From positions 1 to 64,000 of the forward strand of contig NZ_LMDU01000013.1 in assembly GCF_001425165.1 (NCBI RefSeq): 64,000 nucleotides of DNA. The letters run 5' to 3'. The stretch's first letter is position 1; every line of letters starts with the position of its first letter. Source of the DNA: Pelomonas sp. Root405 (GTDB taxonomy: Bacteria > Pseudomonadota > Gammaproteobacteria > Burkholderiales > Burkholderiaceae_C). Made by a program: the position numbers and the translations under genes. Below the pieces are notes generated by a model. That model did no database searches. It worked only from the letters and a program-made list of their open reading frames with translations, and was not told the DNA's origin. Of the stretch, positions 50,377 to 60,275 are shown piece after piece.

Positions 50377-51477
50377 ATGTCCCAAACCGTTTTCGACTAC
50401 ACCAAGCAGGATGCCGCCGGCGCCTGCTCGACCGCTTTCGCCTGGGCCAAGACGCCCGCGGTGCTGACGCCGACCGAGCGCAACAAGCTGGCGGAGCGCG
50501 CTGCGGCATTGCTCAAGCAGCACAACGCCGTCCTCGTCGCACATTACTACGTGGATGGCGCGCTGCAAGACCTGGCCCTGGCCACCGGCGGGGTGGTTGC
50601 CGACTCGCTGGAGATGGCCCGCTTTGGCCGCGACCATGCTGCGCAGACGCTGGTCGTTGCCGGCGTGCGCTTCATGGGCGAGACGGCCAAGATCCTCAGC
50701 CCTGAGAAGCGCGTGCTGATGCCCGACCTGGAGGCCACCTGTTCGCTCGACCTGGGCTGCCCGGCCGACGACTTCGCGGCCTTCTGCGACGCCCACCCCG
50801 ACCGCCAGGTCGTCGTCTACGCCAACACCAGCGCCGCCGTGAAGGCCCGCGCCGACTGGATGGTGACCAGTTCCTGCGCGCTGGAGATTGTGTCCGACCT
50901 GCACGCCAAGGGCCAGAAGATCCTGTGGGCACCCGACCGCCACCTGGGCCGCTACATCCAGGAGCAAACCGGCGCTGACATGCTGATGTGGAACGGCGCC
51001 TGCATCGTCCACGACGAGTTCAAGGGGCTGGAGCTCGAACTGCTGCGCAAGGAGTACCCCGGCGCCATGATCCTGGTGCACCCGGAGTCGCCCAAGAGCG
51101 TCGTCGACCTCGCCGATGTCGTCGGCTCGACATCGGCGCTGATCAAGGCCGTCGTCGAGGGCACGGCCAAGGAGTACATCGTCGCCACTGACAACGGCAT
51201 CCTGCACCGCATGCGTCAGCTCGCGCCGGGCAAAACGCTGATCGAGGCGCCCACCGCCGGCAACAGCGCCACGTGCAAGAGCTGCGCGCACTGCCCATGG
51301 ATGGCGATGAACGGCCTGGCCAACCTGGTCGATTGCCTGGAAAGCGGCCAGCCGGAGATCCATGTCGACGAGGCGATCCGCGTGAAGGCGCAGGGCTGCA
51401 TCACGCGGATGCTGGATTTCGTCGCCGCGAGAAAGAGTGCCGCCGGTGGGATGACCCCCGGCATCGGCGCGGCCTGA
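50377..51477 (+). CDS. nadA: quinolinate synthase NadA
   Basis: A 366-residue [4Fe-4S] enzyme that condenses iminoaspartate with dihydroxyacetone phosphate to quinolinate in NAD synthesis. Cluster Cys positions are seen in [17 protein letters not shown] and [13 protein letters not shown]. Other signatures are [39 protein letters not shown] and [25 protein letters not shown]. It is separated from nadB by a ComFB homologue and a DUF433/DUF5615 pair, and nadB points towards it. Confidence 0.96.
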   Translation: MSQTVFDYTKQDAAGACSTAFAWAKTPAVLTPTERNKLAERAAALLKQHNAVLVAHYYVDGALQDLALATGGVVADSLEMARFGRDHAAQTLVVAGVRFMGETAKILSPEKRVLMPDLEATCSLDLGCPADDFAAFCDAHPDRQVVVYANTSAAVKARADWMVTSSCALEIVSDLHAKGQKILWAPDRHLGRYIQEQTGADMLMWNGACIVHDEFKGLELELLRKEYPGAMILVHPESPKSVVDLADVVGSTSALIKAVVEGTAKEYIVATDNGILHRMRQLAPGKTLIEAPTAGNSATCKSCAHCPWMAMNGLANLVDCLESGQPEIHVDEAIRVKAQGCITRMLDFVAARKSAAGGMTPGIGAA

Positions 51478-51524
51478 TGGCGCTATAACTCCGGCAGCGC
51501 AACCGCTCTTTGACGAGGCCCGCC

Positions 51525-51815
51525 ATGAACGCCGACTTCAGCTCCCTCTACAACCACCACGAGCGCGAGGTCTTCGGCGCGGTCATGGACTCGTCCAAGG
51601 ACTACCCGGAGATCGCCGCCAGCAACGACCTGCTCTGCGACGTCTGCTGCGTGGCCCTGAACCGCCTGCCGCCGCGCTACATCCGCCACGAGGTGGACTT
51701 CAGCTTCTACCTGACCGAGCACGAACGCCTGGAGATCGACAACGCCATCGTGGAGGCCGTGTCCTATGCCTTTAACTTCGTGCAGGCGCGGACGGCGCTG
51801 CGGTCGCGGAAGTAA
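51525..51815 (+). CDS. ComFB family protein (late competence development)
   Basis: A 96-residue protein of the ComFB family: MNADFSSLYNHHEREVFGAV and CDVCCVALNRLPPRYIRHEVDFSFYLTEHER. The Cys triad (CDVCC) and the PPRYIRHE element are conserved in the family. ComFB is a small protein in the Bacillus comF operon; homologues in other bacteria have been reported to bind cyclic dinucleotides and affect natural competence or motility. The start at MNADFSS was chosen; five more residues are possible. It lies 47 bp after nadA and may be co-transcribed. Confidence 0.83.
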   Translation: MNADFSSLYNHHEREVFGAVMDSSKDYPEIAASNDLLCDVCCVALNRLPPRYIRHEVDFSFYLTEHERLEIDNAIVEAVSYAFNFVQARTALRSRK

Positions 51816-51822
51816 GTCGATG

Positions 51823-52149
51823 TCAGCGCGCTGACGGGATTCGCAGGAAGCGCCGAGGACCAAGTTCGGCGAGCGTCGCCTGCAATTCTGGAACCAGCCG
51901 CAGCAGCGCCGTCAGCTGATTCGAGTGAGCCTCCAGCACGATCACGACCAGCGGCAGGCTGGCTTCATGCCGTTGGTAGCGCAGATTCTGGTCCACCGTG
52001 ATGAGCGCGTCGAAATCGCCGCCAGCCAAGGCCAACAGCTGGCCGTTCTTGACGCCCGACCAGCCCATTTGCACCACGGTGCGGACCTCATGCCCATCCA
52101 GCGCACGCGCCAGCCGGGCCGGGACGCACTCGTCAAGCAGCAGCCGCAT
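51823..52149 (-). CDS. DUF5615 PIN-like protein
   Basis: A 108-residue protein with a PIN-like fold. MRLLLDECVPARLARAL carries the acidic pair at the N-terminus, and DFDALITVDQNLRYQRH the later acidic site with Asp. These positions suggest a nuclease. It overlaps the DUF433 gene by 17 bp and is translated after it. DUF5615 with DUF433 is a recurring pair believed to be a toxin-antitoxin system, with DUF5615 as toxin. The activity is unproven. Confidence 0.83.
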   Translation of the reverse strand: MRLLLDECVPARLARALDGHEVRTVVQMGWSGVKNGQLLALAGGDFDALITVDQNLRYQRHEASLPLVVIVLEAHSNQLTALLRLVPELQATLAELGPRRFLRIPSAR

Positions 52150-52345
52150 CGGCGATCAGGTGCAATCGAGCCGCTTCGAGCACCGCCACGGCACGCTCGC
52201 GGTCGATGGCCGGAAAGTCCTGCAGGAAGTCCTCCAGCGTCGAACCGTTTTCCAGATAGTCGAACAGGTGCTTGACCGGCACGCGCGTGCCGGCAAAGCA
52301 CGGCGTGCCGCTCATGATGTCGGGACTGCGGGACACGAGCTGCAT
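52133..52345 (-). CDS. DUF433 antitoxin-like protein
   Basis: A 70-residue DUF433 protein: SGTPCFAGTRVPVKHLFDYLENGSTLEDFLQDFP shows the family pattern of a winged-helix or homeodomain-like fold. AGGAG precedes the ATG by 8 bases. Its gene comes first, with the DUF5615 start inside its 3' end, a typical antitoxin-first layout. DNA binding and autoregulation are expected but not shown. Confidence 0.85.
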   Translation of the reverse strand: MQLVSRSPDIMSGTPCFAGTRVPVKHLFDYLENGSTLEDFLQDFPAIDRERAVAVLEAARLHLIADAAAA

Positions 52346-52385
52346 GGCCGTTTCTCCTGGCTGTCGCGCAAGTTTAGGCTCGCCC

Positions 52386-53999
52386 TCAGCGCCGCCGCTT
52401 CTTGCTGATCAACACCGTCGGAAAACTCACCGGCAGCGTCTGCGGATAGTCGCGGCTGAAGTGCAGGCCGCGGCTCTCGTGCCGCATCAGGGCCGAGCGC
52501 ACGATCAGCTCGGCGCATTCGACCAGATTGCGCAGCTCCAGCAGGTCGCGCGTGACGCGGAAGCTGCCGTAGTAATCGTCGATCTCGCCGCGCAGCAGCT
52601 TGATGCGATGCAGTGCGCGCTCCAGCCGCTTGGTGGTGCGCACGATGCCGACGTAGTTCCACATCAGCAGGCGCAGTTCGTCCCAGTTGTGAGCGATGAC
52701 GACCTGCTCGTCGGCATTCTCGACCTGGCTCTCGTCCCAGGCGGGGATGGGTGCACCGTCGGGAAGCGGATGGGCCAGGATGTCGGCCGCGCAGGTCTGG
52801 CCGAGCACCACGCATTCCAGCAGCGAGTTGCTGGCCAGGCGGTTGGCGCCGTGCAAGCCGGTGTAGCCGGTCTCGCCCACGGCATACAGACCCGGCAGGT
52901 CGCAGCGCCCCAACAGGTCGGTCACGGCGCCGCCGCAGGTGAAGTGCACGGCCGGCACGACCGGGATCGGCTGCTTTGCGATGTCGATGCCGAGCTTGAG
53001 GCAGCGCGCGTGGATGGTCGGGAAATGCTCCTTCAGGAAGGCCTCGCCCAGATGCGTGGCGTCCAGCCACACATGATCCAGGCCGTGCTTCTTCATCTCG
53101 AAGTCGATGGCGCGGGCGACGATGTCGCGCGGCGCCAGTTCCAGGCGCTCGTCATGGGCGGCCATGAAGCGGGTGCCGTCCGGCAACTTGAGATGCCCGC
53201 CCTCGCCGCGCAGCGCTTCGGTGATGAGGAAGCTGCGTTCCTGCGGGTGATACAGACAGGTCGGGTGGAACTGGATGAACTCCATGTTCGCCACCCGGCA
53301 GCCGGCGCGCCAGGCCATGGCGATGCCGTCGCCGGTCGACGTGTCGGGGTTGGTCGTGTAGCGGTAGACCTTGCCGGCACCGCCCGTGGCCAGCACGACA
53401 GCGCGGGCCGGCAGGGTCTCGACGCGCTGGGAGTCGATGTCCAGCGCGTACACGCCGTAGACGCGCGGCACGCCCTTGTCCACGTCCTCGCGCTGCACAT
53501 GGCGCGACGTGATCAGGTCCAGCGCCATCCAGCGCTGGCACATCTTGATGTTGGGGTGCTTGCGCGCGACGGCCAGCAACTGGTCGTGGATGGCCTTGCC
53601 CGTGGCATCGGCCGCGTGCGCAATACGGCGCACCGCATGACCACCCTCGCGCGTCAGGTGCAGGCCCATGGGGCCGCTGTCGTCGGGCGTGAAGGGCACG
53701 CCCTGCTCCACCAGCCAGCCTACCGCTGCAGCGCTGCGTTCGGCGATGAAGCGCGCGGCGGCCTCGTCCACCAGCCCGGCACCGGCATCCTGGGTGTCGC
53801 GCACATGGCTGTCGATGCTGTCGTCGCTGCCGAGCACGCCGACGATGCCGCCCTGGGCCCAGGCGGTGGCCGCTTCGTTCAGCTCGCGCTTGGCCAGCAC
53901 GACGACGGGCACGGTGTCGGCCAGGTGCAGGGCCACGGTGAGGCCGGCGAGGCCAGCGCCGATGATGACGACGGGCGCGTCTTGTTGGGCATCAGTCAT
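52386..53999 (-). CDS. nadB: L-aspartate oxidase NadB
   Basis: A 537-residue FAD enzyme that oxidises aspartate to iminoaspartate for NadA. It shows [18 protein letters not shown] (FAD binding), [16 protein letters not shown], the active-site region [29 protein letters not shown] and the C-terminal helical domain. The start at [11 protein letters not shown] was chosen; a frame nine residues longer is possible. It is divergent from the S9 peptidase array. NadC is not in the window. Confidence 0.95.
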   Translation of the reverse strand: MTDAQQDAPVVIIGAGLAGLTVALHLADTVPVVVLAKRELNEAATAWAQGGIVGVLGSDDSIDSHVRDTQDAGAGLVDEAAARFIAERSAAAVGWLVEQGVPFTPDDSGPMGLHLTREGGHAVRRIAHAADATGKAIHDQLLAVARKHPNIKMCQRWMALDLITSRHVQREDVDKGVPRVYGVYALDIDSQRVETLPARAVVLATGGAGKVYRYTTNPDTSTGDGIAMAWRAGCRVANMEFIQFHPTCLYHPQERSFLITEALRGEGGHLKLPDGTRFMAAHDERLELAPRDIVARAIDFEMKKHGLDHVWLDATHLGEAFLKEHFPTIHARCLKLGIDIAKQPIPVVPAVHFTCGGAVTDLLGRCDLPGLYAVGETGYTGLHGANRLASNSLLECVVLGQTCAADILAHPLPDGAPIPAWDESQVENADEQVVIAHNWDELRLLMWNYVGIVRTTKRLERALHRIKLLRGEIDDYYGSFRVTRDLLELRNLVECAELIVRSALMRHESRGLHFSRDYPQTLPVSFPTVLISKKRRR

Positions 54000-54135
54000 G
54001 GGCGGATTGTCTGGCAGCGGCGCCACACCGGACGGACGGTGAGGATTGCCGAAAAACGCAGCCTGCGAATGTGCGGTCCGCCTCTATGCTGCGCGCCCTG
54101 TCAACGCTGTCACCGAAGCAGCGGCAAGGGAGAGC

Positions 54136-56148
54136 ATGATGATTTTCAAACGCCGAGCCGGCAGGGCTGCCGGTACGACCGCCGGGCTGATGGCCGGCCT
54201 GCTTTTGCTGGCAGGCCTCTCGCATGCCGCGCCACCACCCGCCGAGGTTTTCTTCGGCGATGCCGACATCGTCGAAGCCGCGCTGTCGCCGTCGGGCCGC
54301 CAGCTCGCATTCACGTCGGCCAAGGGAGCCTCACGCGTCGGCCTGCTGGTGCTGGACCTCGCGCCCGGCGGCAAGCTGACACGGGCGTCGCAATCGACCT
54401 CGGCCGACGTGACCCAGGTCCGCTGGGTCAACGACGAGCGCCTGGTCTTCAGCATGACCGACATGGCCGAGGCCAGCGGCCGCCATGACCGTGCGCCGGG
54501 CCTGCTCGCGGTCAACGCCGATGGCAGCAAGATGCGCATGCTGGTGCGCCGCACCGGCGGTTTCGTGCTGATGAAGGACATCTACGACGACCGCGTGCTC
54601 GACTGGCACCACCGCGTGCTGATGGTGCCCAAGCCAGCAGCGGGCGAAACCAACGAGGACGTGCTGTTGGTCGACTTCAAGGGAAACGTCGAGACGCCCG
54701 TCTGGCTCAACGCCCGCACTGGCCTGACGCGCGGCTACGCCGTCCGGGCGCCGGGGCAGAACATCCAGTGGCTGACCGACGACCGTGGCGAGGCCCGCGC
54801 GACGCTGACCTTCAGCGAAGACCGCGTCCAGGCGCACTGGCTGCCGCCCGGCCAGACGCAGTGGCGCCAGCTCTTCGACACGCCCGTGCTGGAGCAGCCC
54901 TTCGAGCTCGACAGCGTCGGCAACGACGGCGCCTTGTATGTGCGCCATGTGCCCAAGGGCAGCTCGCACCGCGTGCTGGCGCGCTACGACGCCGAGACCA
55001 AGGGCCCCGCCGAAACAGCACTCGTGCGCACGCCGGGCTTTGACTACAGCGGCGAGCTGATCAAGCAGGGCGACACGCTGCTGGGCGTGCGCGCGCTGGC
55101 CGACAGCGACACGACCGTCTGGCTCGACGAGCGCATGAAGAAGTTCCAGGCGCAGGTCGACCGCCTGATGCCAGGCCGCCTCAACCGCGTCGACTGCCGC
55201 CGCTGCGGCCAGGCCGACATGGTGGCGCTGGTGCATTCCTACAGCGACCACGAGCCCGGCAAGCTGTGGATCTACCAGGCCCAGCCGCCAGCCGGCGAAC
55301 AGCGCTGGCGCGCCATCGGGCGCGTCCGCGAGGCCGTCAACCCCGAGCAGATGAGCGGCCTGGACCTGCAGACCATCAAGGCCCGCGACGGCCGCGAACT
55401 GCCGGTCTGGGTCACCCGCCCCGATGGCGCCAAGGGCCCACTGCCAGCCGTCGTCCTCGTGCATGGCGGCCCCTATGTGCGGGGCGTGGTCTGGCGCTGG
55501 GAGCCCTGGGCACAGTTCTTTGCCTCGCGTGGCTATGTCGTCATCGAGCCCGAGTTCCGGGGCAGCCGCGGCTATGGCGACGAGCATTTCCGCGCCGGCT
55601 GGAAGCAGTGGGGTCAGGCCATGCAGGATGACGTCACCGATGCGCTGCGCTGGGCGCAGGCGCAGGGCCTGGCCAGCGACCAGGCCTGCATCGTCGGCGC
55701 CAGCTACGGCGGTTACGCCGCGCTGATGGGGCTGGCCAAGGACCCGGAGCTCTATCGCTGCGGCGTCGCCTGGGTGGCTGTTGCCGACCTGGAGCTGCTG
55801 GTGCAAGGCTCGTGGTGGATCACCGACGACGCGGCGCTGTCGCGCAGGTTGACGACGCCCGAGCTGGTCGGCGACCCCAAGCGCGACGCGGCGATGCTGG
55901 CGGCCAACTCGCCCGTGAAGCTGGCCGCGCGCATGAAGGCGCCGCTGCTGCTGGCCCATGGGGAGGAGGACCAGCGCGTGCCCGTCGCCCACGGCAGGCG
56001 CATGCGCGATGCACTGGCCGCCGTGGGCCAGCCGCCCGAATGGGTCAGCTATGCGGGCGAGGCCCACGGCTTCACCAAGCCCGAGAACCGCCTGGACTTC
56101 GCGCGCCGGGTCGACACCTTTCTGGCCAGGCACCTGAAACAGCCATGA
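54136..56148 (+). CDS. S9-family serine peptidase, paralogue 1
   Basis: A 670-residue exported peptidase with a signal peptide (MAGLLLLAGLSHAAPP). The N-terminal half is a beta-propeller-like domain starting AEVFFGDADIVEAALSPSGRQLAF. The C-terminal alpha/beta hydrolase has Ser523 (GASYGGYAAL), Asp612 (HGEEDQRVP) and His644 (EAHGF), a full triad. A CRRCG motif (Cys354, Cys357) sits near the end of the propeller. GGGAGAG lies before the chosen ATG. It should trim oligopeptides or dipeptides in the periplasm. It is the first of four tandem paralogues and overlaps the next gene by 4 bp. Confidence 0.9.
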   Translation: MMIFKRRAGRAAGTTAGLMAGLLLLAGLSHAAPPPAEVFFGDADIVEAALSPSGRQLAFTSAKGASRVGLLVLDLAPGGKLTRASQSTSADVTQVRWVNDERLVFSMTDMAEASGRHDRAPGLLAVNADGSKMRMLVRRTGGFVLMKDIYDDRVLDWHHRVLMVPKPAAGETNEDVLLVDFKGNVETPVWLNARTGLTRGYAVRAPGQNIQWLTDDRGEARATLTFSEDRVQAHWLPPGQTQWRQLFDTPVLEQPFELDSVGNDGALYVRHVPKGSSHRVLARYDAETKGPAETALVRTPGFDYSGELIKQGDTLLGVRALADSDTTVWLDERMKKFQAQVDRLMPGRLNRVDCRRCGQADMVALVHSYSDHEPGKLWIYQAQPPAGEQRWRAIGRVREAVNPEQMSGLDLQTIKARDGRELPVWVTRPDGAKGPLPAVVLVHGGPYVRGVVWRWEPWAQFFASRGYVVIEPEFRGSRGYGDEHFRAGWKQWGQAMQDDVTDALRWAQAQGLASDQACIVGASYGGYAALMGLAKDPELYRCGVAWVAVADLELLVQGSWWITDDAALSRRLTTPELVGDPKRDAAMLAANSPVKLAARMKAPLLLAHGEEDQRVPVAHGRRMRDALAAVGQPPEWVSYAGEAHGFTKPENRLDFARRVDTFLARHLKQP

Positions 56149-58139
56149 AGCATTTGCTGCTCGCCCTTCTCGCTGCGCTCGCAACGGCCAGCCCTGCCCA
56201 GGCCGCACCGCCGCCGGCCGAAATCTTCTTCAAGGACCCCGCCATCGTCGAGGCCGTGCTGTCGCCGTCGGGCCGCAAACTGGCCGTGCGGAGTTCCTTC
56301 GGCAGCGACCGCATCGGCCTCGGCGTCTTCGACCTCAGCCCGGGCGGCAAGCCCATGCGCACCGCGCACTTCACCGATGGGGATGTCTATCGTGCCTACT
56401 GGGTCAACGACGACCGCCTGGTGTTCAGCGTCGTCGACTTGTCCGATGGCAGCGGCCGCCCCCACGGCGCGCCGGGGCTGTTCGCCGTCAACCCCGATGG
56501 CAGCCAGGTCCGTCACCTCGTGCGCCGCATGGGGCGCCCTGTCGTCACGGATGGCAGCAGGCGCAACGAGCGCCTGCTGGATTGGAACCACCGGCTGCTG
56601 GCAGTGCCCCGGCCGCAGGCGGGTGAGGTCAACGAAGAGGTGCTGCTGGTCGAATTCACGCCCGACGAGCGCCGCCTGGAGAAGCCACTGTGGCTCAACA
56701 CCCGCACTGGCCGCACGCGCTCGACCGGCGTGGACACGCCGTTCGACGCCGTGGGCTGGCTCACCGACAGCCGGGGCGAGCTGCGCGTGGCGCTCACGCG
56801 GCGCGAAGGGCGCCGGGCTGCGCTATGGCGCGGCCCCGGCCAGCAGAACTGGCAGCCGCTGTACGAGAGCGACCTGTTGAACGCGCCGTTCGGCATCAAC
56901 GCCGTCGACGATGCCGGCCAGCTCTATGTCACGCGCACCGCCGGTGCACAGGGCGAGACCGTGCTGAGCCTGTACGACTTCGAGCGCCGCGCGCCTTCGG
57001 CCAAGCCGCTGGTCGTCACGCCGGGCTTCGACTTCAGCGGGCGCGTGCTCAACGACGCCGACGGTGCTGCCTTGGGATTTCGCGTCACCACCGACGGCGA
57101 AATGACCGTCTGGCAAAACGCTGCGATGCAGGCGCTGCAGAAAGAGGCCGACGAGCGCATGCCCGGTCGCGTCAACAGCATCAACTGCCGGCGCTGCGGC
57201 CAGCCCGACATGGTGGCGCTGGTGCGCTCCTTCAGCGACCGAGATCCGGGCCAGTTCTGGCTCTATCAGTCGCAACCCATTGAAGGCGAGGCGCAATGGC
57301 GCCCGGTGGGCCGCATGCGCAACGAGATCAAGCCCGCAGAGATGGCGCAGATGGACCTGCAGCGCATCAAGGCCCGCGACGGCCGCGACCTGCCCGTGTG
57401 GGTCACGAAGCAACCGGATGCCAAGGGCCCGCTGCCGGCCGTCGTGCTGGTCCACGGCGGCCCCTGGGTACGGGGCAACGTCTGGGGCTGGCATGGCTAT
57501 GCGCAGTTCCTGGCCTCGCGCGGCTACGTCGTCATCGAGCCCGAGTTCCGGGGCAGCACGGGCTATGGCCGCGCGCATTTCAGAGCCGGCTTCAAGCAAT
57601 GGGGCCAGGCCATGCAGGACGATGTGGCCGACGCGCTGCGCTGGGCGCAGACACAAGGCATTGCGAGCGACAAAGCCTGCATCGCAGGCGCGAGCTACGG
57701 CGGCTACAGCACGTTGATGGGTTTGATCAAAGATCCCAATCTCTACCGCTGCGGCGTGGCTTGGCTGGCCGTCACTGACCTGGAGTTGCTGGTGCGCGGC
57801 TCATGGTGGGTGGATGACGACACCAGTTCGGTGGCCCGCCAGTTCACCGTGCCCGAGATGATCGGCGACGCCGAGAAGGACGCCGACATGATTGTCGCCA
57901 ACTCTCCCGTCAAGCAGGCCGCCCGCATCAAGGCGCCGGTGCTGCTGGCCTTCGGCGAGGCCGACCGGCGCGTTCCGCTGGCCCACGGCGAGCGCATGCG
58001 CCGCGCGCTGCGCGAGGCCGGCAACGAACCCGAATGGCTGACCTACCCCGGCGAGGGCCACGGCTTTGCCGTGCTGAAGAACCGGGTCGACTTCGCGCTG
58101 AAGATGGAAGCCTTCCTGGCCAAGCATCTGTCGCCCTGA
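56145..58139 (+). CDS. S9-family serine peptidase, paralogue 2
   Basis: A 664-residue exported peptidase with a signal peptide (MKHLLLALLAALATASPAQAA). Layout as in paralogue 1: propeller from AEIFFKDPAIVEAVLSPSG, CRRCG motif, then the hydrolase with Ser517 (GASYGGYSTL), Asp607 and His639. The ATGA overlap with the upstream stop implies translational coupling. Of the four paralogues it is closest by eye to paralogue 3: the triad residues fall at the same positions. Confidence 0.9.
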   Translation: MKHLLLALLAALATASPAQAAPPPAEIFFKDPAIVEAVLSPSGRKLAVRSSFGSDRIGLGVFDLSPGGKPMRTAHFTDGDVYRAYWVNDDRLVFSVVDLSDGSGRPHGAPGLFAVNPDGSQVRHLVRRMGRPVVTDGSRRNERLLDWNHRLLAVPRPQAGEVNEEVLLVEFTPDERRLEKPLWLNTRTGRTRSTGVDTPFDAVGWLTDSRGELRVALTRREGRRAALWRGPGQQNWQPLYESDLLNAPFGINAVDDAGQLYVTRTAGAQGETVLSLYDFERRAPSAKPLVVTPGFDFSGRVLNDADGAALGFRVTTDGEMTVWQNAAMQALQKEADERMPGRVNSINCRRCGQPDMVALVRSFSDRDPGQFWLYQSQPIEGEAQWRPVGRMRNEIKPAEMAQMDLQRIKARDGRDLPVWVTKQPDAKGPLPAVVLVHGGPWVRGNVWGWHGYAQFLASRGYVVIEPEFRGSTGYGRAHFRAGFKQWGQAMQDDVADALRWAQTQGIASDKACIAGASYGGYSTLMGLIKDPNLYRCGVAWLAVTDLELLVRGSWWVDDDTSSVARQFTVPEMIGDAEKDADMIVANSPVKQAARIKAPVLLAFGEADRRVPLAHGERMRRALREAGNEPEWLTYPGEGHGFAVLKNRVDFALKMEAFLAKHLSP

Positions 58140-58216
58140 ACCTGGCGCCCCGGGTCCGACGGCGCCGCAGGCACTATCCTTCGCGCCGAAAAATAATCGG
58201 AATCAGGGAGATGGTC

Positions 58217-60211
58217 ATGTTCACACGCCTGCGCGCCGCCGCGCTCGCACTCGCCTGCCTTGGCACGCAGCACGCCCAGGCCGCACCACCACCCGCCGAG
58301 GTGTTCTTCAAGGACCCCGACATCGGCGAGGCCGTGCTGTCGCCCTCGGGTCGCCGGCTGGCGATCACGAGCGCCAAGGGCACGCCACGTGCGGCCCTCG
58401 TCGTCTATGACCTGGCGCCGGGCGGCCGCGGCCTGCGAGCTGCCCAGTTCCCCGAGGCGGACGTCGTCAACGTGCACTGGGTCAACGACGAACGGCTGGT
58501 GTTCGGCGTGACCGACTTCTCGGCCGGCAGCGGCCGGCCTGCCGGCGCGCCGGGGCTGTTCACCGTCAAGACCGACGGCTCACCGATGCGCCAACTGGTC
58601 AGGCGCCAATGGAAGCCGGCCATCAACGACGGCCGCGACGACCGCATGCTGGACTGGAACCACCGCCTGGTGGCCGTGCCGCCCTCGCGGCCCGGCAAGG
58701 TCAACGAGGAGGTGCTGCTGGTCGAGTTCTCCAGCGGCGGCAACCATGTCGAAACGCCTGTCTGGCTGAACGCGGTCAACAACACCACCCGCAGCGTCGA
58801 TTACAAGGAGCCGCTGCACACGGTCGGCTGGATGGCGGACAGCCTGGGCGAGCCGCGCATCGCCTTCACCCAGCACAAGGACCGCCGCGCGGCCTATTGG
58901 CAGCCGCCCGGCAGCCGGACGTGGACACAGCTCTACGAGAGCGACCTGCTCGGCCTGCCCTACCGCATCGAAGCGGTGGACGACACCGGCGCGCTGTTCG
59001 TCTCGCGCTTCGAAGGCGCGCAGCGGCAGCGCGCACTGGCACGCTACGACTTCGCCAGCGGTGCACCCGAGGCCAAGCCGCTGGTCGCCGTGCCGGGCTT
59101 CGATTTCGCGGGCGATCTGGTTACCAACGAGACCGGCCGCACAGTCGGCGTTCGCGTCGTCGCGGATGGCGAGACGACGATCTGGTTCGATGCCGCGATG
59201 AAGGCCTTCCAGGAGCGCACCGACAGCCTCTTCGCGGGGCGCATCAACCGCATCGACTGCCGCCGCTGCGGCGCGCCCGACATGGTGGCCCTGGTGCGCA
59301 GCTACAGCGACCGCGATCCCGGCCGGCTCTACCTCTTCCAGGGCAAGCCGCCCGAGGGCGAGAAAAGCTGGCGCCTGTTCCGGGCCGTGCGCGAGGACAT
59401 CAAGCCCGACCAGATGGCCACGATGGAGCTGCAGCGCATCAAGGCGCGCGACGGCCTGGACCTGCCCGTGTGGGTCACCCGCCACCCCGATGCCAAGGGG
59501 CCGCTGCCCGCCGTGGTGCTGGTGCACGGCGGCCCCTGGGTGCGCGGCAGCGAATGGCGCTGGGATGCCGAGGCCCAGTTTCTGGCCTCGCGCGGCTACG
59601 TCGTCATCGCGCCCGAGTTCCGCGGTAGCGCGGGCTATGGCAGCGTCCACCTCGAAGCCGGCTTCAGGCAATGGGGCCAGGCGATGCAGGACGACGTGGC
59701 CGACGCGCTGCGCTGGGCGCAGAAGGAAGGCATCGCCAGCGACAAGGCCTGCATCGCCGGTGCCAGCTATGGGGGCTACAGCACGCTGATGGGCCTCGTC
59801 AGGGACCCCGCGCTCTACCGCTGCGGCGTCGCGTGGCTGGCCGTGACCGACCTGGACCTGCTGGTGCAGGGCTCCTGGTGGGTCGACGACGACCTGGACA
59901 ACGACTACCGCAAGTACCAGATGCCCGAGCGGGTGGGCGACGCCGTCAAGGACGCCGCCATGCTGGCCGCCAACTCGCCCGTGAGGCAGGCCGCACGCAT
60001 CAAGGCGCCGGTGCTGCTGGCCTTTGGCGAGCAGGACCAGCGCGTGCCGCTGGCTCACGGCAAGCGCATGCGCGAGGCGCTGCGCGCGGCCGGCAACGAT
60101 CCCGTCTGGGTCACGTACTCCGGCGAAGCGCATGGTTTCGGTGTCGTGAAGAACCAGGTCGACTTCGCCGAGCGCATGGCGGCCTTCCTGGCCAAGCATC
60201 TGCAGCCTTGA
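58217..60211 (+). CDS. S9-family serine peptidase, paralogue 3
   Basis: A 664-residue exported peptidase; signal peptide MFTRLRAAALALACLGTQHA. Ser517, Asp607 and His639 lie at exactly the positions of paralogue 2, and CRRCG is kept (RIDCRRCGAPDMVAL). I prefer the second of two close ATG codons because AGGGAG is then 6 bases upstream. The 77-bp gap before it is larger than in the first pair, so it may have a separate promoter. Substrate preference may differ from the others, since the propeller sequences diverge. Confidence 0.89.
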   Translation: MFTRLRAAALALACLGTQHAQAAPPPAEVFFKDPDIGEAVLSPSGRRLAITSAKGTPRAALVVYDLAPGGRGLRAAQFPEADVVNVHWVNDERLVFGVTDFSAGSGRPAGAPGLFTVKTDGSPMRQLVRRQWKPAINDGRDDRMLDWNHRLVAVPPSRPGKVNEEVLLVEFSSGGNHVETPVWLNAVNNTTRSVDYKEPLHTVGWMADSLGEPRIAFTQHKDRRAAYWQPPGSRTWTQLYESDLLGLPYRIEAVDDTGALFVSRFEGAQRQRALARYDFASGAPEAKPLVAVPGFDFAGDLVTNETGRTVGVRVVADGETTIWFDAAMKAFQERTDSLFAGRINRIDCRRCGAPDMVALVRSYSDRDPGRLYLFQGKPPEGEKSWRLFRAVREDIKPDQMATMELQRIKARDGLDLPVWVTRHPDAKGPLPAVVLVHGGPWVRGSEWRWDAEAQFLASRGYVVIAPEFRGSAGYGSVHLEAGFRQWGQAMQDDVADALRWAQKEGIASDKACIAGASYGGYSTLMGLVRDPALYRCGVAWLAVTDLDLLVQGSWWVDDDLDNDYRKYQMPERVGDAVKDAAMLAANSPVRQAARIKAPVLLAFGEQDQRVPLAHGKRMREALRAAGNDPVWVTYSGEAHGFGVVKNQVDFAERMAAFLAKHLQP

Positions 60212-60275
60212 CGGTTCGAGTTCCGGTTCTGGATCGCCGCGAACGCACGCAAATCATCTCAGTCAGGAAGATTCG

